NCBI RefSeq assembly: GCF_030518215.1
Contig: NZ_JAULRT010000047.1
Location: 1 to 64,000 of the forward strand
Direction: 5' to 3'
From: Gilvimarinus algae
GTDB taxonomy: Bacteria > Pseudomonadota > Gammaproteobacteria > Pseudomonadales > Cellvibrionaceae
DNA length: 64,000 nucleotides
In this document: one piece after another, positions 43,798 through 52,195 of the stretch
Position numbering within the stretch: position 1 is the first letter of the stretch
How the letters are laid out: each line of letters begins with the position of its first letter
Position numbers and translations under genes: made by a program
The notes under the pieces: model-generated
What the model saw: only the letters and a program-made list of their open reading frames with translations
Database searches by the model: none
Told to the model about the DNA's origin: nothing

Positions 43798-44880
43798 TTA
43801 CAGATAAAAATCCAGCGAGACGTAGAGCGCTTCGAAGTCGCCCTCCCCTACTTGGCCGTTGCGGTCCACATAGCCGTCCTGGGTCAGGTACTCGATGTAA
43901 ATCCAACCGGGCCCATAGTTGTAGCGCGCACCGGGCGCAAAAGCCGTCACAGTGCCCGCGCCGGAATCTCGGGTATCCGGCTCGGCGGCCGTGGCATCGA
44001 GGTAGAACGCCCAGGGCCCGAGGTTATAGCCCACTTCTACGGCCAAGCGCTGGTTTTTCACTTCGGCCGCTACGCCCGAAGAGGCCACGTAACCGGTGGG
44101 CAGGTCCCGCGACTGAGCGATGTAGGAGGCCTTGGAGTAAAAATCGCCCACTTCACCTTCGTAATAGGCGACCGCCGCCTGATGCTCGCCGGAGGTCGGC
44201 CGGTCCGGGTCACCGCTTAAATCCTGCAGTTTGCCACTTTGCACCGAGAGCCCCAGGCGGTGATTGGCGAGTGGCGCCCACTGCAGGTTACCCACCAGGG
44301 TTTGGACTTTGCGATAGGTGCTTGCACTGCCCCAGTGGCCATTGTCGTCCACGGTATCCGTGCTGGTACTGCCCCAGTCATCCGCGTGGTAATAGGCAAG
44401 ATCGTAGTTGATGGCAGAGGCGGTACCGCTCCATTTGAGACCGACGTCCATTTGATCGCCGTAACCGGCGAGCAACAGATCGCCGGGCCAGAAATTAACG
44501 GTTTTCCAGCCAAAGGGAACCTGAGATTTACCTACCGTCAGCAAACCGGTATCGCCCACTTGCCAGCCAACCCAGGCTTTGTGCAGGGTGTATTCATCAC
44601 CGGTGGAGTTGTTTTCCGGGTCGGTGAAACTGCCGGGGCCGGCGCGAAACTCCGCCGAGTAAAGCCAGTTGTCCTCGGCTTCACCCGCCCCGTCGAGGTA
44701 GAGAATCAAGGCTTCACCGGTGAACTCACCGCCACTGTTCTTGTTGGCTTCGTCGTCGGGCAAATACTGGTAAGTGCCCCAGACGCCGGCGGACAAGCTT
44801 GTCTCGCCATAGGCAGGCAGGGTCGCCACTAAGGCAGTGGCAACCAGCAAGCGCGAATAGAGGTTAGTAGCCATCGGCAT
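43798..44880 (-). CDS. Outer-membrane porin-like barrel
   Basis: A 360-residue protein with a signal peptide (LLVATALVATLPAYG, mature ETSLSAGVW) and repeated amphipathic strands ending DFYL, a typical terminal phenylalanine/leucine beta-signal region. Recognisable segments include GKSQVPFGWKTVNFWPGDLL and a repeated GPGW motif. It is related to phosphate-selective/putative porin families. Lying 31 bases upstream of betT, it may let the BetT substrate across the outer membrane. The first or third codon (ATG 44880 or 44874) is the start. Confidence 0.75.
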   Translation of the reverse strand: MPMATNLYSRLLVATALVATLPAYGETSLSAGVWGTYQYLPDDEANKNSGGEFTGEALILYLDGAGEAEDNWLYSAEFRAGPGSFTDPENNSTGDEYTLHKAWVGWQVGDTGLLTVGKSQVPFGWKTVNFWPGDLLLAGYGDQMDVGLKWSGTASAINYDLAYYHADDWGSTSTDTVDDNGHWGSASTYRKVQTLVGNLQWAPLANHRLGLSVQSGKLQDLSGDPDRPTSGEHQAAVAYYEGEVGDFYSKASYIAQSRDLPTGYVASSGVAAEVKNQRLAVEVGYNLGPWAFYLDATAAEPDTRDSGAGTVTAFAPGARYNYGPGWIYIEYLTQDGYVDRNGQVGEGDFEALYVSLDFYL

Positions 44881-44989
44881 CCCTTTCGTGGTGTGTGTTT
44901 GTGCAGCAGCCAGCGTTTAGCCGACCCTGCAGCGCGTTGACAATCGAGCTCAGCGCTCAATAGAGAGTGGTCTTACGTCCGCCTTTAGA

Positions 44990-45538
44990 CTATAGACCAT
45001 TGAGGTGACCGGTAAAGTGCAGCCAACCCCAGACATTGACGGTCGTCGCGTCTTTAATCTCACCGTTGACAATCATCTTATGCACATCGGCGAGCGGGAA
45101 AGGACGCACGATCAGGTCCTCCTCTTCGGCATCCAGCTCTCGCTCACTCTGGCGTAACTGCTGCGCCAGATAAATGTGATAGCCCTGGTTGCAAAACCCA
45201 TAGGCGAGATATTGATGGGCAAGATGGGTGAGACTACCGGCTTCGAGCCCGGTCTCCTCTTTAAGCTCGCCTGCGGCGAGCTCGGCGGGGTCGGCATCCG
45301 GCCGCTGCTCCCAGGCGCCCTGAGGCATCTCCCAATAACGGCCGCCAACGGTGTAGCGATACTGTTGTACCAGATAAATCTCGCCCGCTTCAATGGCAGC
45401 AATAACGGCAAAATCCGGCTTTTCCACCACACCGTAGATGCCCTCGGCACCGCTCGGGCGCACAACGCGATCTTCGCGCACGCGCATCCAGTGATTTTTG
45501 TACACTTCTTTAGAGTCCAGCTGAATAATATCGCTCAT
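44990..45538 (-). CDS. Nudix hydrolase (ADP-ribose pyrophosphatase-like)
   Basis: A 182-residue Nudix protein. The box is PQGAWE, then GELKEETGLEAG, which matches GX5E...REUXEEXGU except that the first Arg is Gly, as is common in this subfamily. It likely hydrolyses nucleoside diphosphate sugars or ADP-ribose. The ATG at 45538 (MSDIIQLDS) was chosen over an upstream in-frame ATG at 45586 because that longer N-terminus lacks Nudix-like features. Confidence 0.84.
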   Translation of the reverse strand: MSDIIQLDSKEVYKNHWMRVREDRVVRPSGAEGIYGVVEKPDFAVIAAIEAGEIYLVQQYRYTVGGRYWEMPQGAWEQRPDADPAELAAGELKEETGLEAGSLTHLAHQYLAYGFCNQGYHIYLAQQLRQSERELDAEEEDLIVRPFPLADVHKMIVNGEIKDATTVNVWGWLHFTGHLNGL

Positions 45539-45635
45539 AGATCCGGTTAATATTTGATAAGAGACTTCTGCACTATTTGACCGCATATCCCCCTGTGTCG
45601 CAAACTTTCAGCAAAACAACACTGGAGAGCCTAAA

Positions 45636-46628
45636 GTGACAGAACAGACCATTCGCTGGGGAATTCTCGGCGCCGGCGTTATCGCCCATCAAATGGCCGA
45701 CGCCATTGCCCAGGCGCCGGGCAACCAACTGCTGGCGGTGGCTTCGCGCACGCCGGAAAAATCTAAAGCCTTTGCCCAAGTTCATGCCATCGGCGCCGAG
45801 AGCTATGAAAGCCTGCTCACACGCCGCGATATCGATGTGGTTTATATCGCCACGACTCACAACCTTCACTGCGACAACGCGCTGCTGGCGCTTGATCATC
45901 ACAAACACCTGGTGATTGAAAAGCCCTTTACCGTCAACGCGCGGCAAGCCCAGGCCATTGCGGACAAAGCGCGCGAGGTAGGCTGCTTTGTTATGGAGGC
46001 CATCTGGACACGCTTTTTACCGAGCATGCAGGCGCTCAAAGAGCATCTCGCCGAGGGCGCCATTGGCGACATCAAGACCGCACACGTCACCTTTGGCGGT
46101 ATTTCGCCCGAGTGCTATCGCGGCAGACTGTTTGATCCTTCACTGGCCGGTGGTGTCACGCTCGATATGGGTATTTATCCGGTGAGCATGCTCAGTTGTG
46201 TGTTGGCAGAGGTACCCGAGGTAATCGGCGCCCACTGCCTGTTCACCGACACCGGCGTCGATGAAGTCGCCAGTTTTCAGTTGCGCTTCGGCAACCGGAT
46301 TCTCGCGACCGTCAACACCAGTTTTAATCTGATGCTCGGCCAGGAGATGACGCTCTTCGGCAGTGAGGGGACGATTAGCTATCGCAACTTCCAGGGCGAG
46401 GGAGAGTACAGCCTGCGCAGCATCGCAGGCGACAAATACACCGAAACCGGTAGCTTCGGCGCCGAGAATGCCGAGAACGGCTTTGTGCATCAGGTGGAGG
46501 AGGCCGCCCGCTGTCTGCGCGCCGGCCTGCTGGAAAGCCCCGTGATTCCGCTCGCCGAGTCAGTGGCCATTATGCAGGTACTGGATGCCATTCGCGCCCG
46601 GCTGCCATTGAAATACGATTTTGAGTAG
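45636..46628 (+). CDS. Gfo/Idh/MocA oxidoreductase (dihydrodiol dehydrogenase-like)
   Basis: A 330-residue NAD(P)-dependent oxidoreductase. It starts at a GTG (45636) and begins IRWGILGAGVIAHQMADAI, with the Rossmann glycines. EKPFTVNARQA is the conserved EKP motif, and GGVTLDMGIYPVSMLSCVL is typical of the C-terminal domain. Members oxidise dihydrodiols or sugars such as D-xylose, so the substrate is uncertain. It ends in a strong terminator (46648-46678). Confidence 0.85.
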   Translation: MTEQTIRWGILGAGVIAHQMADAIAQAPGNQLLAVASRTPEKSKAFAQVHAIGAESYESLLTRRDIDVVYIATTHNLHCDNALLALDHHKHLVIEKPFTVNARQAQAIADKAREVGCFVMEAIWTRFLPSMQALKEHLAEGAIGDIKTAHVTFGGISPECYRGRLFDPSLAGGVTLDMGIYPVSMLSCVLAEVPEVIGAHCLFTDTGVDEVASFQLRFGNRILATVNTSFNLMLGQEMTLFGSEGTISYRNFQGEGEYSLRSIAGDKYTETGSFGAENAENGFVHQVEEAARCLRAGLLESPVIPLAESVAIMQVLDAIRARLPLKYDFE

Positions 46629-46647
46629 CCGCTGGTCATGGCACCAG

Positions 46648-46678
46648 AAGCCGGCATTGGGTAAAATGCCGGCTTTTT
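46648..46678 (+). terminator. Rho-independent terminator before aroA
   Basis: A perfect 11-bp stem (46648-46658 with 46665-46675) and a 6-base loop run into five T (46674-46678), 20 bases past the oxidoreductase stop. Confidence 0.92.
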
Positions 46679-46697
46679 CACCCAGCGAGCGAGATTC

Positions 46698-47984
46698 ATG
46701 GAAACCCTGACGCTAAAGCCTATCCGCACTGTAAAAGGCGAAGTTACCCTGCCCGGCTCCAAGAGCCTGTCGAACCGGATATTGCTCCTGGCGGCCCTGG
46801 CCAAAGGTGAAACCACCATCACCAACCTGCTCGACAGTGACGATGTGCGCCATATGCTCACAGCGCTGCAGGCGCTTGGTGTGAGCTACCAGCTCTCCGG
46901 GGACAAGCGCACCTGTGTGCTCAAGGGCCTGGGCGGGGCGTTCTCGTCCGCCGAGGCGCAAACCCTGTTTCTCGGCAATGCCGGCACCGCTGTGCGCCCA
47001 CTGACAGCCGCACTGGCCATGAGCGAGGGCACATTCACCATCACCGGCGAGCCGCGCATGTACGAGCGGCCCATCGGTGATCTGATCGATGCACTGCGCC
47101 AGCTGGGTGCTGACATTAGCTACAAGCAAGACGAAGGCTTCCCGCCCCTGGAGATTCAGGGTAAACCGCTTGCCGGAGGTGAGGTGTCGATTAAGGGCAA
47201 TATTTCCAGCCAGTACCTCACCGCCCTGCTGATGGTGGCGCCACTGTTTAGCGGCGATACCCGCATCCGCGTCGACGGCGAGCTCGTCTCCAAACCTTAT
47301 ATCGACATTACCCTGGACACCATGGCCAAGTTCGGCGTAGCCGTAACCAACAATCAGTACCAATCTTTTGATATCAAAGGCGGCCAGACCTATCTGTCGC
47401 CAGGAGAGATCATGGTGGAAGGCGACGCTTCCTCTGCTTCGTATTTTCTCGCCGCAGCCGCTATAGGTAAGGGGCCGGTACGAGTGCACGGCACGGGCAG
47501 CGCCAGCATTCAGGGTGACGCCCGATTCGCCGAGGTGCTGGAGCAAATGGGCGCGAAGGTCACCTACTCCGATATGTGGATTGAAGTCGAGGGCACAGGT
47601 AAGTTAAGCGGCGTAGATGTGGACCTGAACCACATACCCGATGCGGCCATGACCATTGCCACTACGGCACTCTTTGCCAAGGGCCCCACCCGCATCCGTA
47701 ACATATACAACTGGCGGGTCAAAGAGACGGACCGGTTATCGGCCATGGCGACGGAGCTGCGCAAAGTGGGCGCCACTGTTGAGGAAGGCGACGACTACAT
47801 TGTGATCGAACCGCCCGCCGAGATACGCAGTGCTGCGATTGATACCTACAACGATCACCGCATGGCCATGTGTTTTTCGCTGGCCAGCTTTGGCGCGGCG
47901 GATATTGTCATCAATGACCCCAAATGTACGTCAAAGACTTTCCCCACCTACTTTGACGAATTCGCGCGCATCAGTAAGGCCTGA
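46698..47984 (+). CDS. aroA: 3-phosphoshikimate 1-carboxyvinyltransferase
   Basis: EPSP synthase; joins shikimate 3-phosphate to PEP in the aromatic pathway. The 428-residue length and numbering fit class I enzymes. It has PGSKSLSNR with Lys22 and Arg27, NAGTAVRPL with Gly96 and Arg100, [12 protein letters not shown] and the late catalytic region [18 protein letters not shown]. Its ATG overlaps nothing and follows the strong upstream terminator, so it has its own promoter, not identified. No sign of the tyrA-aroA fusion known in some relatives. Confidence 0.97.
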   Translation: METLTLKPIRTVKGEVTLPGSKSLSNRILLLAALAKGETTITNLLDSDDVRHMLTALQALGVSYQLSGDKRTCVLKGLGGAFSSAEAQTLFLGNAGTAVRPLTAALAMSEGTFTITGEPRMYERPIGDLIDALRQLGADISYKQDEGFPPLEIQGKPLAGGEVSIKGNISSQYLTALLMVAPLFSGDTRIRVDGELVSKPYIDITLDTMAKFGVAVTNNQYQSFDIKGGQTYLSPGEIMVEGDASSASYFLAAAAIGKGPVRVHGTGSASIQGDARFAEVLEQMGAKVTYSDMWIEVEGTGKLSGVDVDLNHIPDAAMTIATTALFAKGPTRIRNIYNWRVKETDRLSAMATELRKVGATVEEGDDYIVIEPPAEIRSAAIDTYNDHRMAMCFSLASFGAADIVINDPKCTSKTFPTYFDEFARISKA

Positions 47985-48022
47985 TCGTCATTAAGCCAAT
48001 CGGGCAAGCGCCGTATAACAGC

Positions 48023-48043
48023 AGGGGCCGCATAGCGGCCCCT
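48023..48043. terminator. Bidirectional hairpin between aroA and the porin gene
   Basis: A perfect 9-bp stem AGGGGCCGC/GCGGCCCCT with an ATA loop between two convergent genes. No long T-run flanks it. Confidence 0.55.
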
Positions 48044-48047
48044 CAGC

Positions 48048-48953
48048 TCAAAAGCGGGCGGTGAGCCCCAGCGAAAAGCCATCGCCCTGATCCATTCCAT
48101 AGCGCGAACCGAAATCTGTGTAACTTGCCTCCAAGGCAATAGAGTCGGTCACGAACTTCTTCAATCGAATTTCTGCGGTTTCATCGTCACCATAGCTCGC
48201 CCCCAGACTCAGGGTGTTGTTGAAATAATAGTCCGCACCGACCTGCCAATCGTTATAGCCGTTGTCGATAAAGTAAGTCGCCTCCAGATTCAGGGCCCGA
48301 TTGCCACCAAACTGCCACAGATATTTGCTGCTGACATTGGCCTCGCCTTCAAACAGCGAGCCGTAGCCGCCTTCACCAAACTCCGCCGCCAGCAACCAGC
48401 CCTCCAGCGGTGTTATCCCCACCGAGGCTGACCAGTAATCGTGATCGCTGGTGTACTGATAGGAAGTATCCTGGCCATTGACACCCAGCCGGACGTCCGA
48501 ACTTCTGTCCGAATACTGATAACGACCGGCGAAGTACAACCATGATTCGGGCAGATAGTACTCAAACCCGAGGGTTGCCTGGGTATTATCGGCCGAGCTA
48601 CCGTAGTGTCTGGCCCGGCAATCCGGCCCCTCGGCACAGGTATAGTCATAGCGAGAGTCAATACTGTAGGAAGCGCGCCCGAGCGCGAGCGAGATATTGC
48701 TGGCGCGCGAGAGAAAGGCGGCCTCGGCCAGAGGCCCTTGGTCGGTTGCCACGGGGCTCCAGTAATACTTACCCCAGAGGTTGTACTTATCGGCACTGCT
48801 GCTCAGACTGGATGTGCGATCCTCCTTTTGGTATTGACCCTCAACCTCCCACTGATAGGGTTCGGCAAATGCCGGAAGAGAAAAAACAGCACACGCAACC
48901 AGAGGCGCTTTGACAAAAGTGGTGCGGGCGAAAGGTGTTGTTATTCGACGCAT
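48048..48953 (-). CDS. Putative outer-membrane beta-barrel protein
   Basis: A 301-residue protein with a signal peptide (FVKAPLVACAVFSLPAFA, mature EPYQWEVEGQYQ) and about a dozen alternating strand segments, ending GFSLGLTARF with terminal Phe. A cysteine pair lies in YTCAEGPDCRAR. It resembles the 'putative porin' group; its function is unknown. ATG 48953 follows a good AAGGAG site, whereas the longer frame lacks one. It ends in the shared hairpin with aroA. Confidence 0.78.
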   Translation of the reverse strand: MRRITTPFARTTFVKAPLVACAVFSLPAFAEPYQWEVEGQYQKEDRTSSLSSSADKYNLWGKYYWSPVATDQGPLAEAAFLSRASNISLALGRASYSIDSRYDYTCAEGPDCRARHYGSSADNTQATLGFEYYLPESWLYFAGRYQYSDRSSDVRLGVNGQDTSYQYTSDHDYWSASVGITPLEGWLLAAEFGEGGYGSLFEGEANVSSKYLWQFGGNRALNLEATYFIDNGYNDWQVGADYYFNNTLSLGASYGDDETAEIRLKKFVTDSIALEASYTDFGSRYGMDQGDGFSLGLTARF

Positions 48954-49016
48954 ACTATCTCCTTGATAATAAATCTCCCCAATTAACGGCCGATACATCA
49001 GCTCTTCTCGTTACAG

Positions 49017-49035
49017 CACGTACTTCGCGTACGTG
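49017..49035. promoter_or_regulatory. Inverted repeat upstream of the outer-membrane protein gene
   Basis: CACGTAC (49017-49023) and GTACGTG (49029-49035) are perfect 7-bp arms around TTCGC, 64 bases upstream of the porin-like gene. It may be an operator or a leader hairpin. Confidence 0.4.
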
Positions 49036-49159
49036 AACGAGCCTTACGACTGGTGCAAAGATGAAAAGTTGCAGAGCCTGACAAATTAAAGGCGCCAGGT
49101 AAAACGATGGGAACCGAGTTAAAAAAAGAAACTCTCAGTGCTTGGCCCGAAAGACTAGA

Positions 49160-49184
49160 GCCCGCGCTCACATTAAGCGCGGGC
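49160..49184 (-). terminator. Hairpin after dcd
   Basis: A perfect 9-bp stem (49160-49168, 49176-49184) with a 7-base loop lies 18 bases beyond the dcd stop on the minus strand. The tail is only weakly T-rich. Confidence 0.55.
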
Positions 49185-49201
49185 GGTTCTTCAATCAGGA
49201 A

Positions 49202-49771
49202 TCAGGTTTTTGGCAGGGTCACACCGCGCTGGCCCTGGTATTTACCACCGCGGTCTTTGTAGCTGGTTTCACAGACTTCATCGGACTCAAAAAACAACAT
49301 CTGCGCCACGCCTTCGTTGGCGTAGATTTTTGCCGGCAGCGGAGTGGTGTTGGAAAACTCGAGAGTCACATGCCCCTCCCACTCGGGTTCGAGCGGCGTG
49401 ACATTGACAATAATACCGCAGCGGGCGTAAGTGGACTTACCCAAACAGACCGTCAGCACCGAGCGGGGTATACGGAAATATTCAACGGTTCGGGCGAGCG
49501 CAAAGGAGTTGGGCGGAATAATGCAGACATCGTTTTTGACATCGACAAAACTGTTCTCATCAAAATTTTTCGGGTCTACCACCGAGGAGTAGACGTTAGT
49601 AAAAATTTTGAATTCGTCGGCGCAACGGACATCGTACCCGTAACTGGACGTGCCGTAGGAGACGATGCGCTGCTGGTGTTCATCAAATCGCACCTGACCC
49701 GGCTCAAACGGCTCGATCATGCCGTGCTCCTCCGCCATGCGGCGCATCCACTTGTCCGATTTGATACTCAT
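49202..49771 (-). CDS. dcd: dCTP deaminase
   Basis: Deaminates dCTP to dUTP for thymidylate synthesis. The 189-residue protein is near the usual 188-193 length. It shows [31 protein letters not shown], the catalytic segment [29 protein letters not shown] with the conserved Glu, and [12 protein letters not shown]. The frame extends 40 codons upstream, overlapping the LPMO terminator, so the ATG at 49771 ([11 protein letters not shown]) was chosen. Confidence 0.95.
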   Translation of the reverse strand: MSIKSDKWMRRMAEEHGMIEPFEPGQVRFDEHQQRIVSYGTSSYGYDVRCADEFKIFTNVYSSVVDPKNFDENSFVDVKNDVCIIPPNSFALARTVEYFRIPRSVLTVCLGKSTYARCGIIVNVTPLEPEWEGHVTLEFSNTTPLPAKIYANEGVAQMLFFESDEVCETSYKDRGGKYQGQRGVTLPKT

Positions 49772-49846
49772 TGGAACTCCCGTGAGGCGTATAAAATGTG
49801 CGCGCATAATAGCGTTTTTGGCGCTCGCGGGAAACTCTGCGCCCAC

Positions 49847-49878
49847 AAAAAAGCCCCGGCAACCTGAGTTGCCGGGGC
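49847..49878 (-). terminator. Rho-independent terminator of the LPMO gene
   Basis: The 11-bp stem GCCCCGGCAAC/GTTGCCGGGGC with a CTGA loop is followed on the minus strand by six U (49852-49847). Confidence 0.92.
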
Positions 49879-49900
49879 CGGTGTGCCTCATAGGCGAGGA

Positions 49901-50788
49901 TTAAGAACCTGAGCAGCTGCCCTGGTTAATCCACACTTCCCACTGGCCATCGTGCTCGGTTGGCGTATCGCCACGAGTCCACCACTTGGCTTCGTAACGG
50001 GTGTTGTTGTAACGCACCTGATCGCCTTGAGTGTAAACCGCTGAAGAATCCCAGTTCGCCACACCCACACAGGTGTTGGGATCGGTCGAGCTGCTTGAGC
50101 TAGAGCTGGAAGAGCTGGAGCTGCTTGTGCTCGAGGAAGACGACGAGTTAGGTCCGCCGCTGAACATAACGTCCACACAGGCGTAGAAAGCCTCGGGGCT
50201 GTCAGAGCGCTGCCATACCGCGTAGACAACATGACGGCCACTGCGTGAAGGCAGGCTAACGGTATGCGAGGGGTAGAACTCGGCCGCTTCTGGAGGCGTT
50301 TCGGTCAGCAGTTCCAAATCATCCCAACCGAGCGGTTGCTGCGGATTGTAGCCAGGCTTGGTGATGTAGTAACGGTAGTAAGCCGTCGCGTGAGCGGCTG
50401 AGTTGTACCAGGTAAAAGTCTGGTTGCCGTTGACGGGTGTCGCTACCCAGTCATTGCGCGCCAGATCCATACCACCAAAGGTGTTCGGATCGCCACCGGA
50501 GCAGAGCTCGCCGTTGGGCACAACAGAGGTGTGGTTGCCGCCGGCATTACCCTGGCGGATACCGTTCCAGTCGTAGAACTGCTGGGTGCCACTTTCGTTT
50601 TTCGCGGCGATACACGCAGCAGAGGACAGAGTCTCCGGCCCCTCTTGCTTACAGTTCCAGATACGGCTGGCAGGTGAAGTGATAGTGCCGTGAGCGATAG
50701 CGGTGTTGGTCGCCGCAACGCTGGCCAGTGAGAAGCAACCGATCATGGTCGCTTTGAGCGCTTTTTGAGTAAACCACTGAGATTTCAT
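49901..50788 (-). CDS. AA10 lytic polysaccharide monooxygenase with CBM5-like module
   Basis: A copper enzyme that oxidatively cleaves chitin or cellulose. The 295-residue protein has a signal peptide cut before His33 (AIA, then HGTITSPASR), the first histidine-brace residue; the second is His133 (NSAAHATAYYRY), with axial Phe201 (AFYACVDVMF). A poly-Ser linker at about 214-234 leads to a CBM5/12-like chitin-binding domain at about 240-292 (YTQGDQVRYNN, KWWTRGDTP). Domain choice makes chitin the likely substrate. The ATG at 50788 gives the correct signal peptide; the frame extends further upstream. A strong terminator follows. Confidence 0.95.
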   Translation of the reverse strand: MKSQWFTQKALKATMIGCFSLASVAATNTAIAHGTITSPASRIWNCKQEGPETLSSAACIAAKNESGTQQFYDWNGIRQGNAGGNHTSVVPNGELCSGGDPNTFGGMDLARNDWVATPVNGNQTFTWYNSAAHATAYYRYYITKPGYNPQQPLGWDDLELLTETPPEAAEFYPSHTVSLPSRSGRHVVYAVWQRSDSPEAFYACVDVMFSGGPNSSSSSSTSSSSSSSSSSSSSTDPNTCVGVANWDSSAVYTQGDQVRYNNTRYEAKWWTRGDTPTEHDGQWEVWINQGSCSGS

Positions 50789-50849
50789 CCTATTAACCCT
50801 CTTTTTGCGGATGTTTGCTTTGACAGGTACGTTTATCGCGCCTGACGTT

Positions 50850-50861
50850 GACAACGTTGTC
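50850..50861. promoter_or_regulatory. LacI-like palindrome upstream of the LPMO gene
   Basis: The perfect 12-bp palindrome GACAACGTTGTC has a CG centre flanked by AA/TT, as in many LacI-family operators. It lies 62 bases upstream of the LPMO start, within the likely leader or promoter. Confidence 0.5.
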
Positions 50862-51057
50862 CCCGAGGCGCGAAATTGCAGAAAAATGACACGCCACAAC
50901 CAACCCTTTGGTCGGCTCCGGTAGAGTGTTTTTATCTGCCGGGACGGGAAAGATGAAATCACACGTGGTACTTTCTTACAATACACACGCAAAATCGGTG
51001 TTACTTAATAACGGCTAGCCCATGCACTTGTTTGTGTCAATGCGTAACATTGTCGCA

Positions 51058-51093
51058 CCCCCTTTGGGCTTATTCCCGCCCAAAAGGGTTTTT
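51058..51093 (+). terminator. Plus-strand terminator or attenuator with no gene before it
   Basis: A near-perfect 10-bp stem (CCCTTTGGGC with GCCCAAAAGGG, one bulged A) has an 8-base loop and runs into TTTTT (51089-51093). No plus-strand gene ends here, so it would stop a short RNA or act as an attenuator for the deacetylase gene 220 bases downstream. Confidence 0.65.
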
Positions 51094-51210
51094 CTGTCGC
51101 ATTATTCATTTTCAATATAGCGTATTGGAATTTTAACACTGTATAAAAATTAGGATTTATTCTTATTAATTTTTTAAATCAGACAATTAAAGCGCGGCAG
51201 TTTCCACCGG

Positions 51211-51234
51211 AAAGTGCGACATTTGTCGCACTTT
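51211..51234. promoter_or_regulatory. Perfect 24-bp palindrome (TGTCGCA operator)
   Basis: AAAGTGCGACA and TGTCGCACTTT are exact inverted arms around TT. Further TGTCGCA copies lie at 51051-51057 and 51095-51101. The position 80 bases before the ChbG-like start suits a regulator binding site. The remaining gap 50789-51313 shows no other gene. Confidence 0.65.
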
Positions 51235-51313
51235 GTTGCGCAAGAGAGAGGCAGGTGGGCGATAAGCCAGCCAAAACTGCACCCCATAACAGTTCTTTTA
51301 TCAGGAGAAAACC

Positions 51314-52195
51314 ATGAATACCCTTCCCCGCTCGCTGCTTATTGTCGTCTGTTTCTGCCTGACGCTTGTGTCAGTAAAGGTGGTGGCCGAACCGCTCCGT
51401 TTAATTCTAAGGGTGGATGATATTGGCATGACCCACGCGACCAATCAGGGGCTCCGCGATCTGGCAGCGCTGGGTATACCCTTTGCCGCCTCAGTGATGT
51501 TTACCACCCCCTGGTACCAGGAAGGGGTGGAGATTCTCAAGCAAAACCCGCAAATCTCCGTTGGCGTCCACCTAACGCTTAACGCCGAGTGGCGCCACTA
51601 CCGCTGGGGGCCTATCGCCGGACGCAATGAAGTGCCGAGCCTGATCAACGAAACCGGCTACTTCTACCCGTCAACGGCCGAGTTTCTGGCTCAGGACATC
51701 AAGCTCGACGAAGTGCGACTCGAGCTTGAGGCGCAAATCCAGCGGGCACTGGCAACCGACCTGGACATCGCCTATGTGGACTACCATATGCGCACCGCCC
51801 TGGCGACGCCCGAGCTCGAGCAAGTAGTGACCGAGCTGGCGCAGCAGTATCAGCTGCGTATGTCAATGCGCATGGGCGAGGCTGTAACCACCCTGTTCGA
51901 TGTACCCATAGAACAAAAGCAGCAGCGGTTTTTACAGCATCTGGATTCGGAGCTGAACGCCGATAAGGTCAACGTGCTGGTTATTCATGCGGCCCGCAAT
52001 CACCCGGAAATGCAGGCACTGATCGACCTGAACAATCCCATAATGAACACCGAAGACATGGAGCCACTGGTGGCCCGGCACCGGGCCACAGAACTGGAGA
52101 TGCTGCTGTCACCTGAGGCGCGGCAGCGCTTTCAATCGGGCAAGATGGAGCTGATCAACTACCACCAGACGCCCAACCCGTTTAAGACTCAATAA
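51314..52195 (+). CDS. ChbG/YdjC-type carbohydrate deacetylase, exported
   Basis: The family removes acetyl groups from chitooligosaccharides or similar sugars. The 293-residue protein has a signal peptide (LLIVVCFCLTLVSVKVVA, mature EPLRLILRVDD), which is unusual because E. coli ChbG is cytoplasmic. Metal-site landmarks are RVDDIGMTHATNQGL (Asp-Asp), SVGVHLTLNAEW and YVDYHMR, where HVDxHxH is normal. A catalytic-region HAARNHPEM follows. It diverges from the LPMO, suggesting a shared chitin role. The last 14 bases overlap convergent apbC. Confidence 0.85.
   Translation: MNTLPRSLLIVVCFCLTLVSVKVVAEPLRLILRVDDIGMTHATNQGLRDLAALGIPFAASVMFTTPWYQEGVEILKQNPQISVGVHLTLNAEWRHYRWGPIAGRNEVPSLINETGYFYPSTAEFLAQDIKLDEVRLELEAQIQRALATDLDIAYVDYHMRTALATPELEQVVTELAQQYQLRMSMRMGEAVTTLFDVPIEQKQQRFLQHLDSELNADKVNVLVIHAARNHPEMQALIDLNNPIMNTEDMEPLVARHRATELEMLLSPEARQRFQSGKMELINYHQTPNPFKTQ

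Noticed and set aside
43254-44411. 385-codon plus-strand open frame spanning betT and the porin gene
   Set aside because: It spans two opposite-strand genes, is rich in Arg/Pro and shows no known motif.
44881-44989. BetI-like operator upstream of the porin-betT genes
   Set aside because: A loose ATTGA-like dyad at about 44940-44966 is too imperfect to call.
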